DNA of 64,000 bases from UM-FILTER-40-17 sp032251335. GTDB taxonomy: Bacteria > Bacteroidota > Bacteroidia > Flavobacteriales > Flavobacteriaceae. Where the stretch lies: NCBI GenBank assembly GCA_032251335.1, contig JAVVDW010000016.1:7032-71031 (forward strand), in the 5' to 3' direction. The stretch's first letter is position 1; each line of letters opens with the position of its first letter. This document shows, one piece after another, positions 35,145-43,236 of the stretch. Under the pieces are notes generated by a model. That model was not told the DNA's origin and did no database searches. It saw only the letters and a program-made list of their open reading frames with translations. Position numbers and translations under genes: made by a program.

Positions 35145-37643
35145 ATGAAAGTAACATATCGTTATCTGTTTTTGATACTCGTTTTATCGAGTATGTTCGG
35201 GTTTTCTCAATCAAAAGTTGGCGGTTATGTCAAAGATGAAGATGGAAATCCCGTGCCTTTTGCCAATGTCTATTTTAAAGGTTCTACTATAGGCACTATT
35301 ACCAATGAAGAAGGTCGTTTTTACTTGGAAAGCGAAGTAACTCAAGCCACCTTGATCATTGCGCTTCTGGGCTATGCCAACCAAGAATTTGAAGTTGGTA
35401 AAAAAGTGATGTACAATATGGAAGTTGTTTTGCAACAAGGCGAACAACTCAACGAGGTAACTGTGTACACCGGTAAAACCAGTAAGCGGAACAATCCGGC
35501 CATCGATATTTTGAAAAAAATATGGGAGCGCAAGCGCCGCAACGGTCTGAGTATGGTTGATCAGTACAGTTATGACAAATATGAAAAGGTGGAATTTGAC
35601 TTGAATACCATTGACAGTAACGTCATAAATAGTAATTTTTTCAAAGGTTTGGAATTTATGTTTGAGGCGCTGGATACCAATCAAATCACCGGAAAAACAT
35701 ACTTGCCGTTTTTTATCAATGAAATTTCATACAAAGTGTATGGCGATAATGAAATGGGGAGAGAACGCGTCGATTTGCTCGGCAATAAAAATTCGGGTTT
35801 TGAACAAAACCAAAACCTTATCGAGTTTGTCAAAGACCTCTATCCCGAATTCAATATCTACGACAATTATCTCAAGTTTTTTGACAAGAGTTTTAACAGT
35901 CCGCTGTCACGTACCGGCGTGCAGAATTACAACTACGTACTGAACGACTCTACCTTTATAGACAATAAGTGGAGTTACAACATCATTTTTTATCCCCGAA
36001 GACCTAACGAACTCACCTTCAAGGGCGATTTTTGGGTAAACGACACCACCTTTGCCATACAAAAAATCAGGATGGCGGCCGCCAAAGGCATCAATGTCAA
36101 CTGGGTCAAGGAAATTTACATCGAACAAGAGTTTGAAGTGGTAAACGACTCTGTTTTCTTACTTAAAAGAGACCACCTGATGGCCGATTTCAGCCTCAGA
36201 AAAAAGGAAGAATCCAGAGGAATCTACGGCAAGCGAACCACGCTTTATGGAAATTACAAATTTGACGAACCCAAACCGGCTTCTTTTTACAACCAAAAAC
36301 AAGATCTGTTTGATACAACTATCTACACCCGAGACGATGCTTTTTGGGAAGAAAAAAGACTGGAGGCGCTCAACAAAGATGAAAAAGGCATTTACACCTT
36401 GTTGGATACCCTGGTAAATGTGCCAAAGTTTAAGCGCATTTACAACATCACCTCCATCTTGGCTACAGGTTATATTGATGTAGATAAGTACAACATTGAT
36501 TTGGGACCTATTCAAAGTTTTATCGGGCAAAACGACTTAGAAGGCTTGCGCTTAAGATTGGGCGGCAGGACCTATCGCGGACAAAACGACTTGTGGCGAT
36601 TGCAAGGATATACCGCCTATGGCTTCAAAGATTCAAAGTTTAAGTACGGTGCAGATTTTAAATGGATGGTGGGCAAAAAAGATCGTATTATTGTCGATTT
36701 GGGTCACAGCCGCGATTTGGAACAAAACAGTATTTCTTTTACGCGTTCCAACGATGCGCTTGCAAGAAGCTTGGCCACCTCGGCCGTTTTTGCAACCGGA
36801 GACAACACAAAATTATTTAACATCAATCGAACCAATTTAGCAATTGAAGGCGAATTTATGAAAGATGCCATTTTCCGAACAAGCCTTACCTACAAAACGC
36901 TCAAAAGTGGGTCTGTAAAAGACTTTCAGGTGGACTATTTCACAGACAATACTTTTACCGCTACGGCCTCAGAAATCACGCAGACAGAAGTCGATTTTAG
37001 TATTGACTATACACCCAAACGCAGATTAGCCGGCCACGGTGTAGAGCGTTGGGAGGTCAACCAAGATTTTGCCCGTTATTATGTCAGTTTTACCAAAGGA
37101 TTCCCGGGGATGCTCGAGAGTGATTTTAACTACGAAAAATTACAATTCCTCTACAAACAACCCATCTTGTTGGGGGGATTTGGTCGTTTTCAAGCCACCT
37201 TGGAAGCCGGAAAAATATGGGGAACACTGCCTGTAGGCTTGTTGGCACCTGTACCGGCAAACCAAACTTTCTTCAATATTTTCAACACTTTTGGCAACCT
37301 CGATTACTATGAGTTTACCACAGATGAATATATTTCTCTCCACATGGAACACAATTTCAACGGTCGGTTGTTCTCCCGAGTGCCTTGGTTGCGCAAATAC
37401 AATTTGCGTGAAATTTTATTCGTTCGGGGGGTTTACGGCGATCTGGACGAAGACAATATTCGGTTTAATGTCACCGATTTTCCACTTGTAGCACCCAATG
37501 AGCAGATTTATTATGAATATGGCTTTGGTATCGGAAATATTCTAAAACTGATGCGAATCGACTTCAGTTTTAGAGGAAATTATCTGGACATGCCCGATGC
37601 ACGACCTTTTACCATCAAATGGGAAATAGGCCTGCATTTCTAA
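35145..37643 (+). CDS. DUF5686 outer-membrane protein with carboxypeptidase-like regulatory domain
   Basis: An 832-residue protein with a signal peptide (to about residue 21, ending FGFSQ). Residues 25-105 are a CarboxypepD_reg beta-sandwich (GGYVKDEDGNPVPFANVYFKGS, TNEEGRFYLES), then comes a long DUF5686 region that ends in aromatic-rich beta strands (YGFGIGNILKLMRIDFSFRGN, WEIGLHF), the profile of an outer-membrane barrel. The family is almost restricted to Bacteroidota and its function is unknown. It follows the pdhB terminator by 5 bases and must have its own promoter or arise by read-through. Its stop overlaps the convergent AhpD-like gene by 4 bases. Confidence 0.88.
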   Translation: MKVTYRYLFLILVLSSMFGFSQSKVGGYVKDEDGNPVPFANVYFKGSTIGTITNEEGRFYLESEVTQATLIIALLGYANQEFEVGKKVMYNMEVVLQQGEQLNEVTVYTGKTSKRNNPAIDILKKIWERKRRNGLSMVDQYSYDKYEKVEFDLNTIDSNVINSNFFKGLEFMFEALDTNQITGKTYLPFFINEISYKVYGDNEMGRERVDLLGNKNSGFEQNQNLIEFVKDLYPEFNIYDNYLKFFDKSFNSPLSRTGVQNYNYVLNDSTFIDNKWSYNIIFYPRRPNELTFKGDFWVNDTTFAIQKIRMAAAKGINVNWVKEIYIEQEFEVVNDSVFLLKRDHLMADFSLRKKEESRGIYGKRTTLYGNYKFDEPKPASFYNQKQDLFDTTIYTRDDAFWEEKRLEALNKDEKGIYTLLDTLVNVPKFKRIYNITSILATGYIDVDKYNIDLGPIQSFIGQNDLEGLRLRLGGRTYRGQNDLWRLQGYTAYGFKDSKFKYGADFKWMVGKKDRIIVDLGHSRDLEQNSISFTRSNDALARSLATSAVFATGDNTKLFNINRTNLAIEGEFMKDAIFRTSLTYKTLKSGSVKDFQVDYFTDNTFTATASEITQTEVDFSIDYTPKRRLAGHGVERWEVNQDFARYYVSFTKGFPGMLESDFNYEKLQFLYKQPILLGGFGRFQATLEAGKIWGTLPVGLLAPVPANQTFFNIFNTFGNLDYYEFTTDEYISLHMEHNFNGRLFSRVPWLRKYNLREILFVRGVYGDLDEDNIRFNVTDFPLVAPNEQIYYEYGFGIGNILKLMRIDFSFRGNYLDMPDARPFTIKWEIGLHF

Positions 37644-38230
37644 ACGTGCTTTCCGCGTTCCCATCCGTGTTTTCCCAGATATTTCTGAGCTGTTTCGGCC
37701 GCCGCATCTTCCAATTGCGTTCCCATAGAATCGTTCCATCTGTTTAGAAAACCAAACAGAGAAATGACACCCAACATCTCTATGATTTCGCCATCGTCCC
37801 AATGCTTGTGAAGATTTTCCTGAATCTTCTCGTCCACAGCATTGGGAATGGTCGCCGCCGCCAAAGCAAAATCGAGTGCTGCGCGTTCGGCTTCAGAAAA
37901 AGCAGCATGTGTTTTATATGACCAAATATTATCTAATTGCGCTTGTTCTGTGCCATAACGTTCAGCTGCTAGTATGGTGTGTGCCTGACAATATCTGCAA
38001 CCGCTAGCATTACTGGCCACCCAACCAATCAGTCGTTTGAGCGAAGAGGTCACCTTTCCGTGGTTGTGCATCACTGCTTTGTTTAGGTTGATAAAACTTT
38101 CGGCTATTTCAGGTCTTATTTGCATGGTTAGTACACTATTCGGACAAAAACCAAGGGTTTCATTGAAAAAAGTAGCCAGTTTTTGAACAGCGGGATTGGC
38201 TTCGGGAGAAAGGGGTTGAACAAGCGGCAT
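37640..38230 (-). CDS. Carboxymuconolactone decarboxylase / AhpD-like protein
   Basis: A 196-residue alpha-helical protein with the AhpD redox site: Cys78-x-x-Cys81 and His84 in SGCRYCQAHT. This places it in the peroxidase-related branch of the carboxymuconolactone decarboxylase superfamily, proteins that use the Cys pair as a thiol reductant against peroxides; substrate and partner are unknown. It is a single leftward gene, overlapping the DUF5686 stop codon by 4 bases and divergent from the dipeptide epimerase. Confidence 0.9.
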   Translation of the reverse strand: MPLVQPLSPEANPAVQKLATFFNETLGFCPNSVLTMQIRPEIAESFINLNKAVMHNHGKVTSSLKRLIGWVASNASGCRYCQAHTILAAERYGTEQAQLDNIWSYKTHAAFSEAERAALDFALAAATIPNAVDEKIQENLHKHWDDGEIIEMLGVISLFGFLNRWNDSMGTQLEDAAAETAQKYLGKHGWERGKHV

Positions 38231-38305
38231 TTGATTCGTTTTTGATTAAGCCGCCAAGATACTAATTACTTACACGTGAGTCTCAAAATCGTAACAATTT
38301 ATCCG

Positions 38306-38313
38306 TAATTTTG
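38306..38313 (+). promoter_or_regulatory. -7 element for the dipeptide epimerase unit
   Basis: TAATTTTG matches TAnnTTTG. Transcription would start near 38320, so the ATG at 38342 fits better than the one at 38321. Confidence 0.55.
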
Positions 38314-38341
38314 ACTTTTTATGACCGCTTATCCATCGCTT

Positions 38342-39352
38342 ATGAATCTTATTTTTCATCCGTACGAGTTGCAACTCAAGCACACTTTCACCATTTCAAG
38401 AGAATCACACAACACCCAACCCTCTTTGGTTGTCGAGCTGCAAGTCGACGGCATTTCGGGTTACGGAGAGGCCACTTCCAATCCGTACTATTACGTTACC
38501 ATTGATAGCATGCGGCTAGGGTTGGAAAAGATCAAACCCCAATTGCGTGAATGGGCTTTAGGCGCTCCGGAGCAGTTTTGGCAGACTTTCGAACCTCTTT
38601 TAAAAGATAACTACTTTGCCTTGTGCGCTTTGGATATGGCCTACAACGATTGGTATGCCAGAAAAAAGCAACAAAAACTCTTTGAACTTTGGAAATTGAA
38701 TACGGACAGCAATCCGCTTACAAACTATACCATTGGTATAGACAGCATCGAGAAAATGATAGCTAAACTTCGAGAAAAACCTTGGCCAATCTATAAAATC
38801 AAACTGGGAACAGAGAACGATTTAGACATCATCCGCGCACTTCGGAATGAAACCGATGCCGTTTTTCGCGTTGATGCAAATTGTGGATGGACCGCTGCAC
38901 AAACCATCGAAAACGCCAAAGAACTGAAAAAATTAGGTGTCGAATTTATAGAACAACCCTTGCGAGCAGACGATTGGGACGGTGCTAAGAAAGTCTATCA
39001 ACACAGTGTTTTGCCGATTGTAGCTGATGAAAGTTGCATCGTTGAGGCAGATATTGACAGGTGCCACGGTTTTTTCCACGGCGTCAACGTAAAATTGACC
39101 AAGTGTGGCGGATTGACTCCCGGAAAACGCATGATCGAAAAAGCGAGAAAATTGGGTATGAAAACCATGGTAGGCTGTATGACGGAATCGAGCGTAGGAA
39201 TTTCGGCGATTGCGCAGCTGTTGCCTTTGTTAGATTATGTAGATATGGACGGCGCCTTGCTGCTCAAAGAAGATATTGCCAAGGGGGTTGACATTATACA
39301 TGGTCAGGTTTTTTACTCAAATATTGCCGGTACCGGCGTAACCCTTTTTTAG
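38342..39352 (+). CDS. Dipeptide epimerase (enolase superfamily)
   Basis: A 336-residue muconate-lactonizing/mandelate-racemase-fold enzyme. Signature parts are TFTISRESHNTQPSLVVEL, YKIKLG (first Lys of the active site), FRVDANCGW (metal Asp), FIEQPL (metal Glu), VADESC (metal Asp) and NVKLTKCGGLTPG (second Lys). These match L-Ala-D/L-Glu epimerases that recycle murein peptides, though some relatives act on other dipeptides. The ATG at 38342 is chosen on promoter position and conserved N terminus. The PLP enzyme gene starts 4 bases after its stop, so the two are co-translated. Confidence 0.92.
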   Translation: MNLIFHPYELQLKHTFTISRESHNTQPSLVVELQVDGISGYGEATSNPYYYVTIDSMRLGLEKIKPQLREWALGAPEQFWQTFEPLLKDNYFALCALDMAYNDWYARKKQQKLFELWKLNTDSNPLTNYTIGIDSIEKMIAKLREKPWPIYKIKLGTENDLDIIRALRNETDAVFRVDANCGWTAAQTIENAKELKKLGVEFIEQPLRADDWDGAKKVYQHSVLPIVADESCIVEADIDRCHGFFHGVNVKLTKCGGLTPGKRMIEKARKLGMKTMVGCMTESSVGISAIAQLLPLLDYVDMDGALLLKEDIAKGVDIIHGQVFYSNIAGTGVTLF

Positions 39353-39356
39353 AAAA

Positions 39357-40367
39357 ATGCAGGTCTATCAATTTCCCGGACGAACCATTTCGGATGGCAC
39401 TTCCGATTTTCTCTATTTTGGCGGTACTTCCTATTTGGGACTATCTCAAAATCCGGAATTTCTAACCATACTCACCGAAAATTTGCGTCGTTGGGGAGCG
39501 TCCTATGGTAGCTCTCGAAATGCCAATGTACAGCTGGCTGTGTACGAAGAAGCTGAGCAAACCCTGAGCCACTGGGTTGGCAGTGAAGCCGCGGTAACGG
39601 TTACGTCCGGAACGCTGGCAGGTTGGATGGCGCTTAAAATTTACGAAAAAACGCATGCTTTTTGTCACATCCGAGGAACGCATCCGGCGGTTGTGCAGAG
39701 AAACAGCCGTGAAATTACTGAAACCGAATGGGTTGATTTACCTCCGCAAAAATCTATCGTAACCACAGATAGTTTTTTATCTAACCGAACTGTTCCCACT
39801 AATTTTGAAAGGCTATCCAACATGGCAAGTGCCAAACTCATCGTAGATGACTCGCATGGTTTGGGTTTTACAGGGAAGGAAGGCAGTGGCATATATACAT
39901 CGCTTACTGCCATTCCAGCGGAACAAAAAATTATGGTGGCCTCTTTAGGAAAAGCTATGGGCTTACCCGGCGGGATTATCTGTGGCAGTAAAAAACTGAT
40001 TGAAAAAATTAAGAACTCCGAAGAATTTGTCACTGCTTCCGGTATGTTACCGGCCTATTTACAGACGTTTATAGACGCCCAAAACCTCTACATTTTGCAG
40101 CGTCAAAAACTTCAAGAGCTTTTAGATTACTTTGTGACTGAGATGGGCGAAGCACTTTCCTTTTACAATTTTTCCGGAAATTATCCGGTTATATATTCCG
40201 ACAAAGAAGAATTGGCCAATTTTTTATACCAAAAAAAAATTATGATTGTTAACTTTGACTACCCTTCACCGGGTAAAAAACTCAACCGGATTGTTTTGTC
40301 TGCGCACCACAACGCCGAAGACGTGCGAAAACTCGCAGCTGCTTTAAAAGAATTTGTAAAATTTTAA
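39357..40367 (+). CDS. BioF/KBL-like PLP-dependent acyltransferase or aminotransferase
   Basis: A 336-residue fold-type I PLP enzyme resembling 8-amino-7-oxononanoate synthase and 2-amino-3-ketobutyrate CoA ligase. Visible are FLYFGGTSYLGLS, GSSRNANVQLAVYEEAE, the cofactor Asp-x-x-His in VDDSHGLG (164-167), and the Schiff-base Lys199 in ASLGKAMG. It is about 50 residues shorter than BioF and is paired with the dipeptide epimerase. A role in biotin synthesis is possible, since bioA and bioD at 56-57 kb have no bioF beside them, but context favours a peptide or amino-acid pathway. Confidence 0.85.
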   Translation: MQVYQFPGRTISDGTSDFLYFGGTSYLGLSQNPEFLTILTENLRRWGASYGSSRNANVQLAVYEEAEQTLSHWVGSEAAVTVTSGTLAGWMALKIYEKTHAFCHIRGTHPAVVQRNSREITETEWVDLPPQKSIVTTDSFLSNRTVPTNFERLSNMASAKLIVDDSHGLGFTGKEGSGIYTSLTAIPAEQKIMVASLGKAMGLPGGIICGSKKLIEKIKNSEEFVTASGMLPAYLQTFIDAQNLYILQRQKLQELLDYFVTEMGEALSFYNFSGNYPVIYSDKEELANFLYQKKIMIVNFDYPSPGKKLNRIVLSAHHNAEDVRKLAAALKEFVKF

Positions 40368-40375
40368 AAAATTAA

Positions 40376-40792
40376 ATGATGTCAATAGAAATCAACACCG
40401 TATGGAAAGGAAACATGCAACTCGAATCTGAAAATCCGGGTGGCAAATTTATGATTGACGCCGGTCCGGACGACGGCGGAAATGGCGATGGGTTTCGCCC
40501 AAAAGCGCTGATGCTCTCTGCATTGGCCGGGTGCTCAGGCCTGGATATTGCCATGCTCATAAAAAAAATGAGACTGACTGTTGATGGTTTTGAAATTAAA
40601 ACCAAAGCAAACCTGACAGACGAGCATCCAAAATACTACGACAAAGTATGGGTGAGCTATCACTTTTACGGCAAAGACCTGGACAGAGACAAATTGCAAA
40701 AAATTGTAGATCTGTCTGTAGATAAATATTGTGGCGTGATGGAGATGTTTCGAAAATTTGCCGATGTGACTATAGAGGTTGTACTTCATTAA
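40376..40792 (+). CDS. OsmC family peroxiredoxin-like protein
   Basis: A 138-residue OsmC/Ohr-family protein with the two redox cysteines Cys53 (in LAGCSGLDIAM) and Cys119 (in DKYCGVMEMF). Such proteins reduce organic or fatty-acid hydroperoxides. Start is ATG 40376 or the adjacent ATG 40379. It follows the BioF-like gene by 8 bases and precedes recJ by 12, forming one compact rightward group. Confidence 0.93.
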   Translation: MMSIEINTVWKGNMQLESENPGGKFMIDAGPDDGGNGDGFRPKALMLSALAGCSGLDIAMLIKKMRLTVDGFEIKTKANLTDEHPKYYDKVWVSYHFYGKDLDRDKLQKIVDLSVDKYCGVMEMFRKFADVTIEVVLH

Positions 40793-40804
40793 ATTTTTTA
40801 CCCC

Positions 40805-42496
40805 ATGCGTTGGAAAATCAATCCATTGCCCGATCAGAAAACAGTCTCGGCGCTTCAAGATGCGTTAAAAATAGACGCAATCTTAGCTACCTTGTTGGCC
40901 CAACGCGGGATTACTGATTTTGCCGAAGCCGAAAAGTTTTTCCGCCCGAGCAGCCAACACCTGCACGACCCTTTTTTGATGAAGGATATGCAAAAAGCTG
41001 TCAAAAGAATTTCAACTGCCTTAGAAAAGGGAGAGCGCATACTCGTTTACGGTGACTATGATGTGGACGGCACCACCTCGGTAGCTTTAATGGCATCTTA
41101 TCTGAGTCATTACACTACAAATCTCAGCACCTACATTCCCGACCGGTATCAGGAAGGTTATGGCGTTTCTTTTGAAGGAATTGACTTTGCGCACAACAAC
41201 GATTTTAGTTTGATCATTGCCTTGGATTGTGGCATCAAAGCCGTTGACAAAGTGGCTTATGCCCTAGAAAAGGGCATCGATTTTATCATTTGTGACCACC
41301 ACACACCAGGCGAACAAGTTCCGGATGCTTACGCCATTTTAAACCCGAAACAAAAAGATTGTTCTTATCCCTACAAAGAGCTTTGCGGATGTGGGGTCGG
41401 GTTCAAACTAATTCAGGCTTTTCACCTACACAAGAAGCATGCGTTTGAAAGTTTAATACCCTATTTGGATTTGGTGGCAGTAGCTATTGGCGCCGATATT
41501 GTGCCCATGACAGGTGAAAATCGGGTGTTGATGCACTTGGGATTGTCTGTCCTCAACACCAAGCCCCGGTCCGGTTTACAAGAAATTTTAGCGCAGCTCA
41601 AAAAGAAAACCTTCGACGTTTATGATGTAGTTTTTGTGATTGCACCGCGCATCAATGCGGCCGGACGTATGAAACACGGTTCTTATGCGGTCCAACTCTT
41701 GATGGAAAATGATACGGACCAGGCAAAACAACAATGTGCCGTAATTGAAACCTACAACAAAGACCGTAAAGAAACCGATGCCAGCATCACCGAAGAAGCC
41801 CTGCTACAGGTTGAAAAAAACGGTGAAACCCAACACAAAACCACGGTTGTGTATCAGGAAAATTGGCACAAAGGCGTGATTGGCATAGTGGCGTCTCGGC
41901 TCACCGAACATTATTATCGCCCAACGGTTGTCTTCACCAAAAGTGGAGAGAAACTGGCCGCCTCGGCGCGTTCCGTAAGCGGTTTTGACCTTTATGAAGC
42001 CTTGGAATGCTGTGCGGAACACATCGAACAATTTGGTGGCCACAAATACGCCGCCGGGTTGACCCTACTTCCGGAAAAATATCAAGCTTTTAAAGAGACT
42101 TTTGAAAAAGTAGTCACTGAAAGCATTCCGCCCGAATTGTTGGAACCTTCCCTTAAAATTGATTTAGAAATTGCTCTTGGTGACATCAGCGAAAAATTTT
42201 ATCGCATACTTCAACAAATGGCGCCTTTTGGGCCGGGCAATATGTCGCCGGTATTTGTTGCAAGGCAAGTGCGCGACACCGGCTACGCCAAAGCCATTGG
42301 TAAAGAAAGTGATCACTTGAGGGTGACGCTGACACAAAACGGCTCTGCGCCCATAGCCGGCGTCGGTTTTGGCTTTGGTCATTTGGCGGAGCAAATAAAG
42401 CATCGGGCATTTGACGTGGTCTTTAGCTTGGACAAAAACGTTTGGAACGGTCAGGAAAGTTTGCAATTGAAAATCAAAGACATTCGGGTAGTTTAA
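40805..42496 (+). CDS. recJ: Single-stranded-DNA exonuclease RecJ
   Basis: The 563-residue 5'-3' single-strand exonuclease of recombination and mismatch repair. DHH-family motifs are in order: VYGDYDVDGTTS near residue 80, IALDCGIKA, ICDHHTPGE near 162, the DHHA1 domain with SARSVSGFDLYEALECC and FGGHKYAAGLTL near 410, and a C-terminal OB-fold ending with LKIKDIR. Length is normal. It ends convergently with a CBS-domain gene 9 bases away. Confidence 0.96.
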   Translation: MRWKINPLPDQKTVSALQDALKIDAILATLLAQRGITDFAEAEKFFRPSSQHLHDPFLMKDMQKAVKRISTALEKGERILVYGDYDVDGTTSVALMASYLSHYTTNLSTYIPDRYQEGYGVSFEGIDFAHNNDFSLIIALDCGIKAVDKVAYALEKGIDFIICDHHTPGEQVPDAYAILNPKQKDCSYPYKELCGCGVGFKLIQAFHLHKKHAFESLIPYLDLVAVAIGADIVPMTGENRVLMHLGLSVLNTKPRSGLQEILAQLKKKTFDVYDVVFVIAPRINAAGRMKHGSYAVQLLMENDTDQAKQQCAVIETYNKDRKETDASITEEALLQVEKNGETQHKTTVVYQENWHKGVIGIVASRLTEHYYRPTVVFTKSGEKLAASARSVSGFDLYEALECCAEHIEQFGGHKYAAGLTLLPEKYQAFKETFEKVVTESIPPELLEPSLKIDLEIALGDISEKFYRILQQMAPFGPGNMSPVFVARQVRDTGYAKAIGKESDHLRVTLTQNGSAPIAGVGFGFGHLAEQIKHRAFDVVFSLDKNVWNGQESLQLKIKDIRVV

Positions 42497-42505
42497 GTAA
42501 ATGCG

Positions 42506-42970
42506 TTACTTCCAAGTGCTGCTTTTCATGTTTAAAGCCGCTTTTAAAACATCGCGCCGACTGATTTGGCCAATCATTTTGCCGTCTTCCATCACCGGAA
42601 ATCGCTTGCGTTTGGTTTTGAAAAAAATTGCCGCTGCATCAAAAATAGAAGTCTCCGACGGCAAAGTATCCACTTTTGTCACCATATATTGCGACACTTT
42701 TTGGTCGCCCATAGGCATGTTGTAATAGCGACTTTCTGAGATTTGTTTCATACAATCGCCCTCAGAAATCATACCTACCAAATCTCCGTTTTCGTCCACT
42801 ACCGGTCCGCCGGATATTTTGTGATTTATGAGTGTTTCCATCACTTGTAGTATGGAATCTTCGGGTTTGAAGGTGATTAAATTTCTCGACATAAAATCTG
42901 TCACTTTAAGCTGCGAAGCTTCGTTTTTTTGCGGGGTCGCTGTTGCGCCCTGAAAACTCTTGATTCCCAT
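42506..42970 (-). CDS. CBS-pair domain protein
   Basis: A 154-residue protein made of little else than two CBS motifs (FMSRNLITFKPEDSILQVMETLINHKISGGPVVDENG, in part, and VTKVDTLPSETSIFDAAAIFFKTKRKRFPVMEDG, in part, ending GQISRRDVLKA). Stand-alone CBS pairs bind adenosine ligands and act as regulatory modules, but the target is unknown. It is a single leftward gene. It is unrelated in sequence composition to the AT-rich CBS protein at 18 kb. Confidence 0.92.
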   Translation of the reverse strand: MGIKSFQGATATPQKNEASQLKVTDFMSRNLITFKPEDSILQVMETLINHKISGGPVVDENGDLVGMISEGDCMKQISESRYYNMPMGDQKVSQYMVTKVDTLPSETSIFDAAAIFFKTKRKRFPVMEDGKMIGQISRRDVLKAALNMKSSTWK

Positions 42971-43075
42971 GTTCGTTAGTTTTTAGTTTCTAAATTGATG
43001 ATAGATTGGCATTTAAAGTTACAAAAAATTATCAATTAACCGTTTTCAAATGTAACTTTTTGTAAATTCGTCAAC

Positions 43076-43126
43076 TGATGCAGCCTTTTTCCTCATTTTG
43101 ATAAAATGCCAATAACAGCTGCATCA
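43076..43126. repeat. Nested inverted repeats upstream of the M28 peptidase
   Basis: TGATGCAGC (43076-43084) and GCTGCATCA (43118-43126) are perfect inverted copies. Inside them CATTTT (43094-43099) and AAAATG (43103-43108) form a second dyad. The element lies between two divergent genes, about 107 bases ahead of the peptidase start. Confidence 0.6.
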
Positions 43127-43137
43127 ATCAAATCGAT

Positions 43138-43236
43138 ATGATAAAAAAGTCAATGTATTTCTGTGCTGAGTGCAGCCAAAGTATGACCTATAAAACACTT
43201 GTATTGAGCGATGTAGAAATAATAATAAACCTATGA
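43138..43236 (+). CDS. Possible 32-residue leader ORF
   Basis: ATG at 43138 opens a 32-codon frame starting MIKKSMYFCAECSQSM (CxxC present) whose TGA stop overlaps the ATG of the M28 peptidase gene as ATGA. The exact overlap suggests translational coupling, but the frame is very short and could be chance. No homology is claimed. Confidence 0.25.
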   Translation: MIKKSMYFCAECSQSMTYKTLVLSDVEIIINL

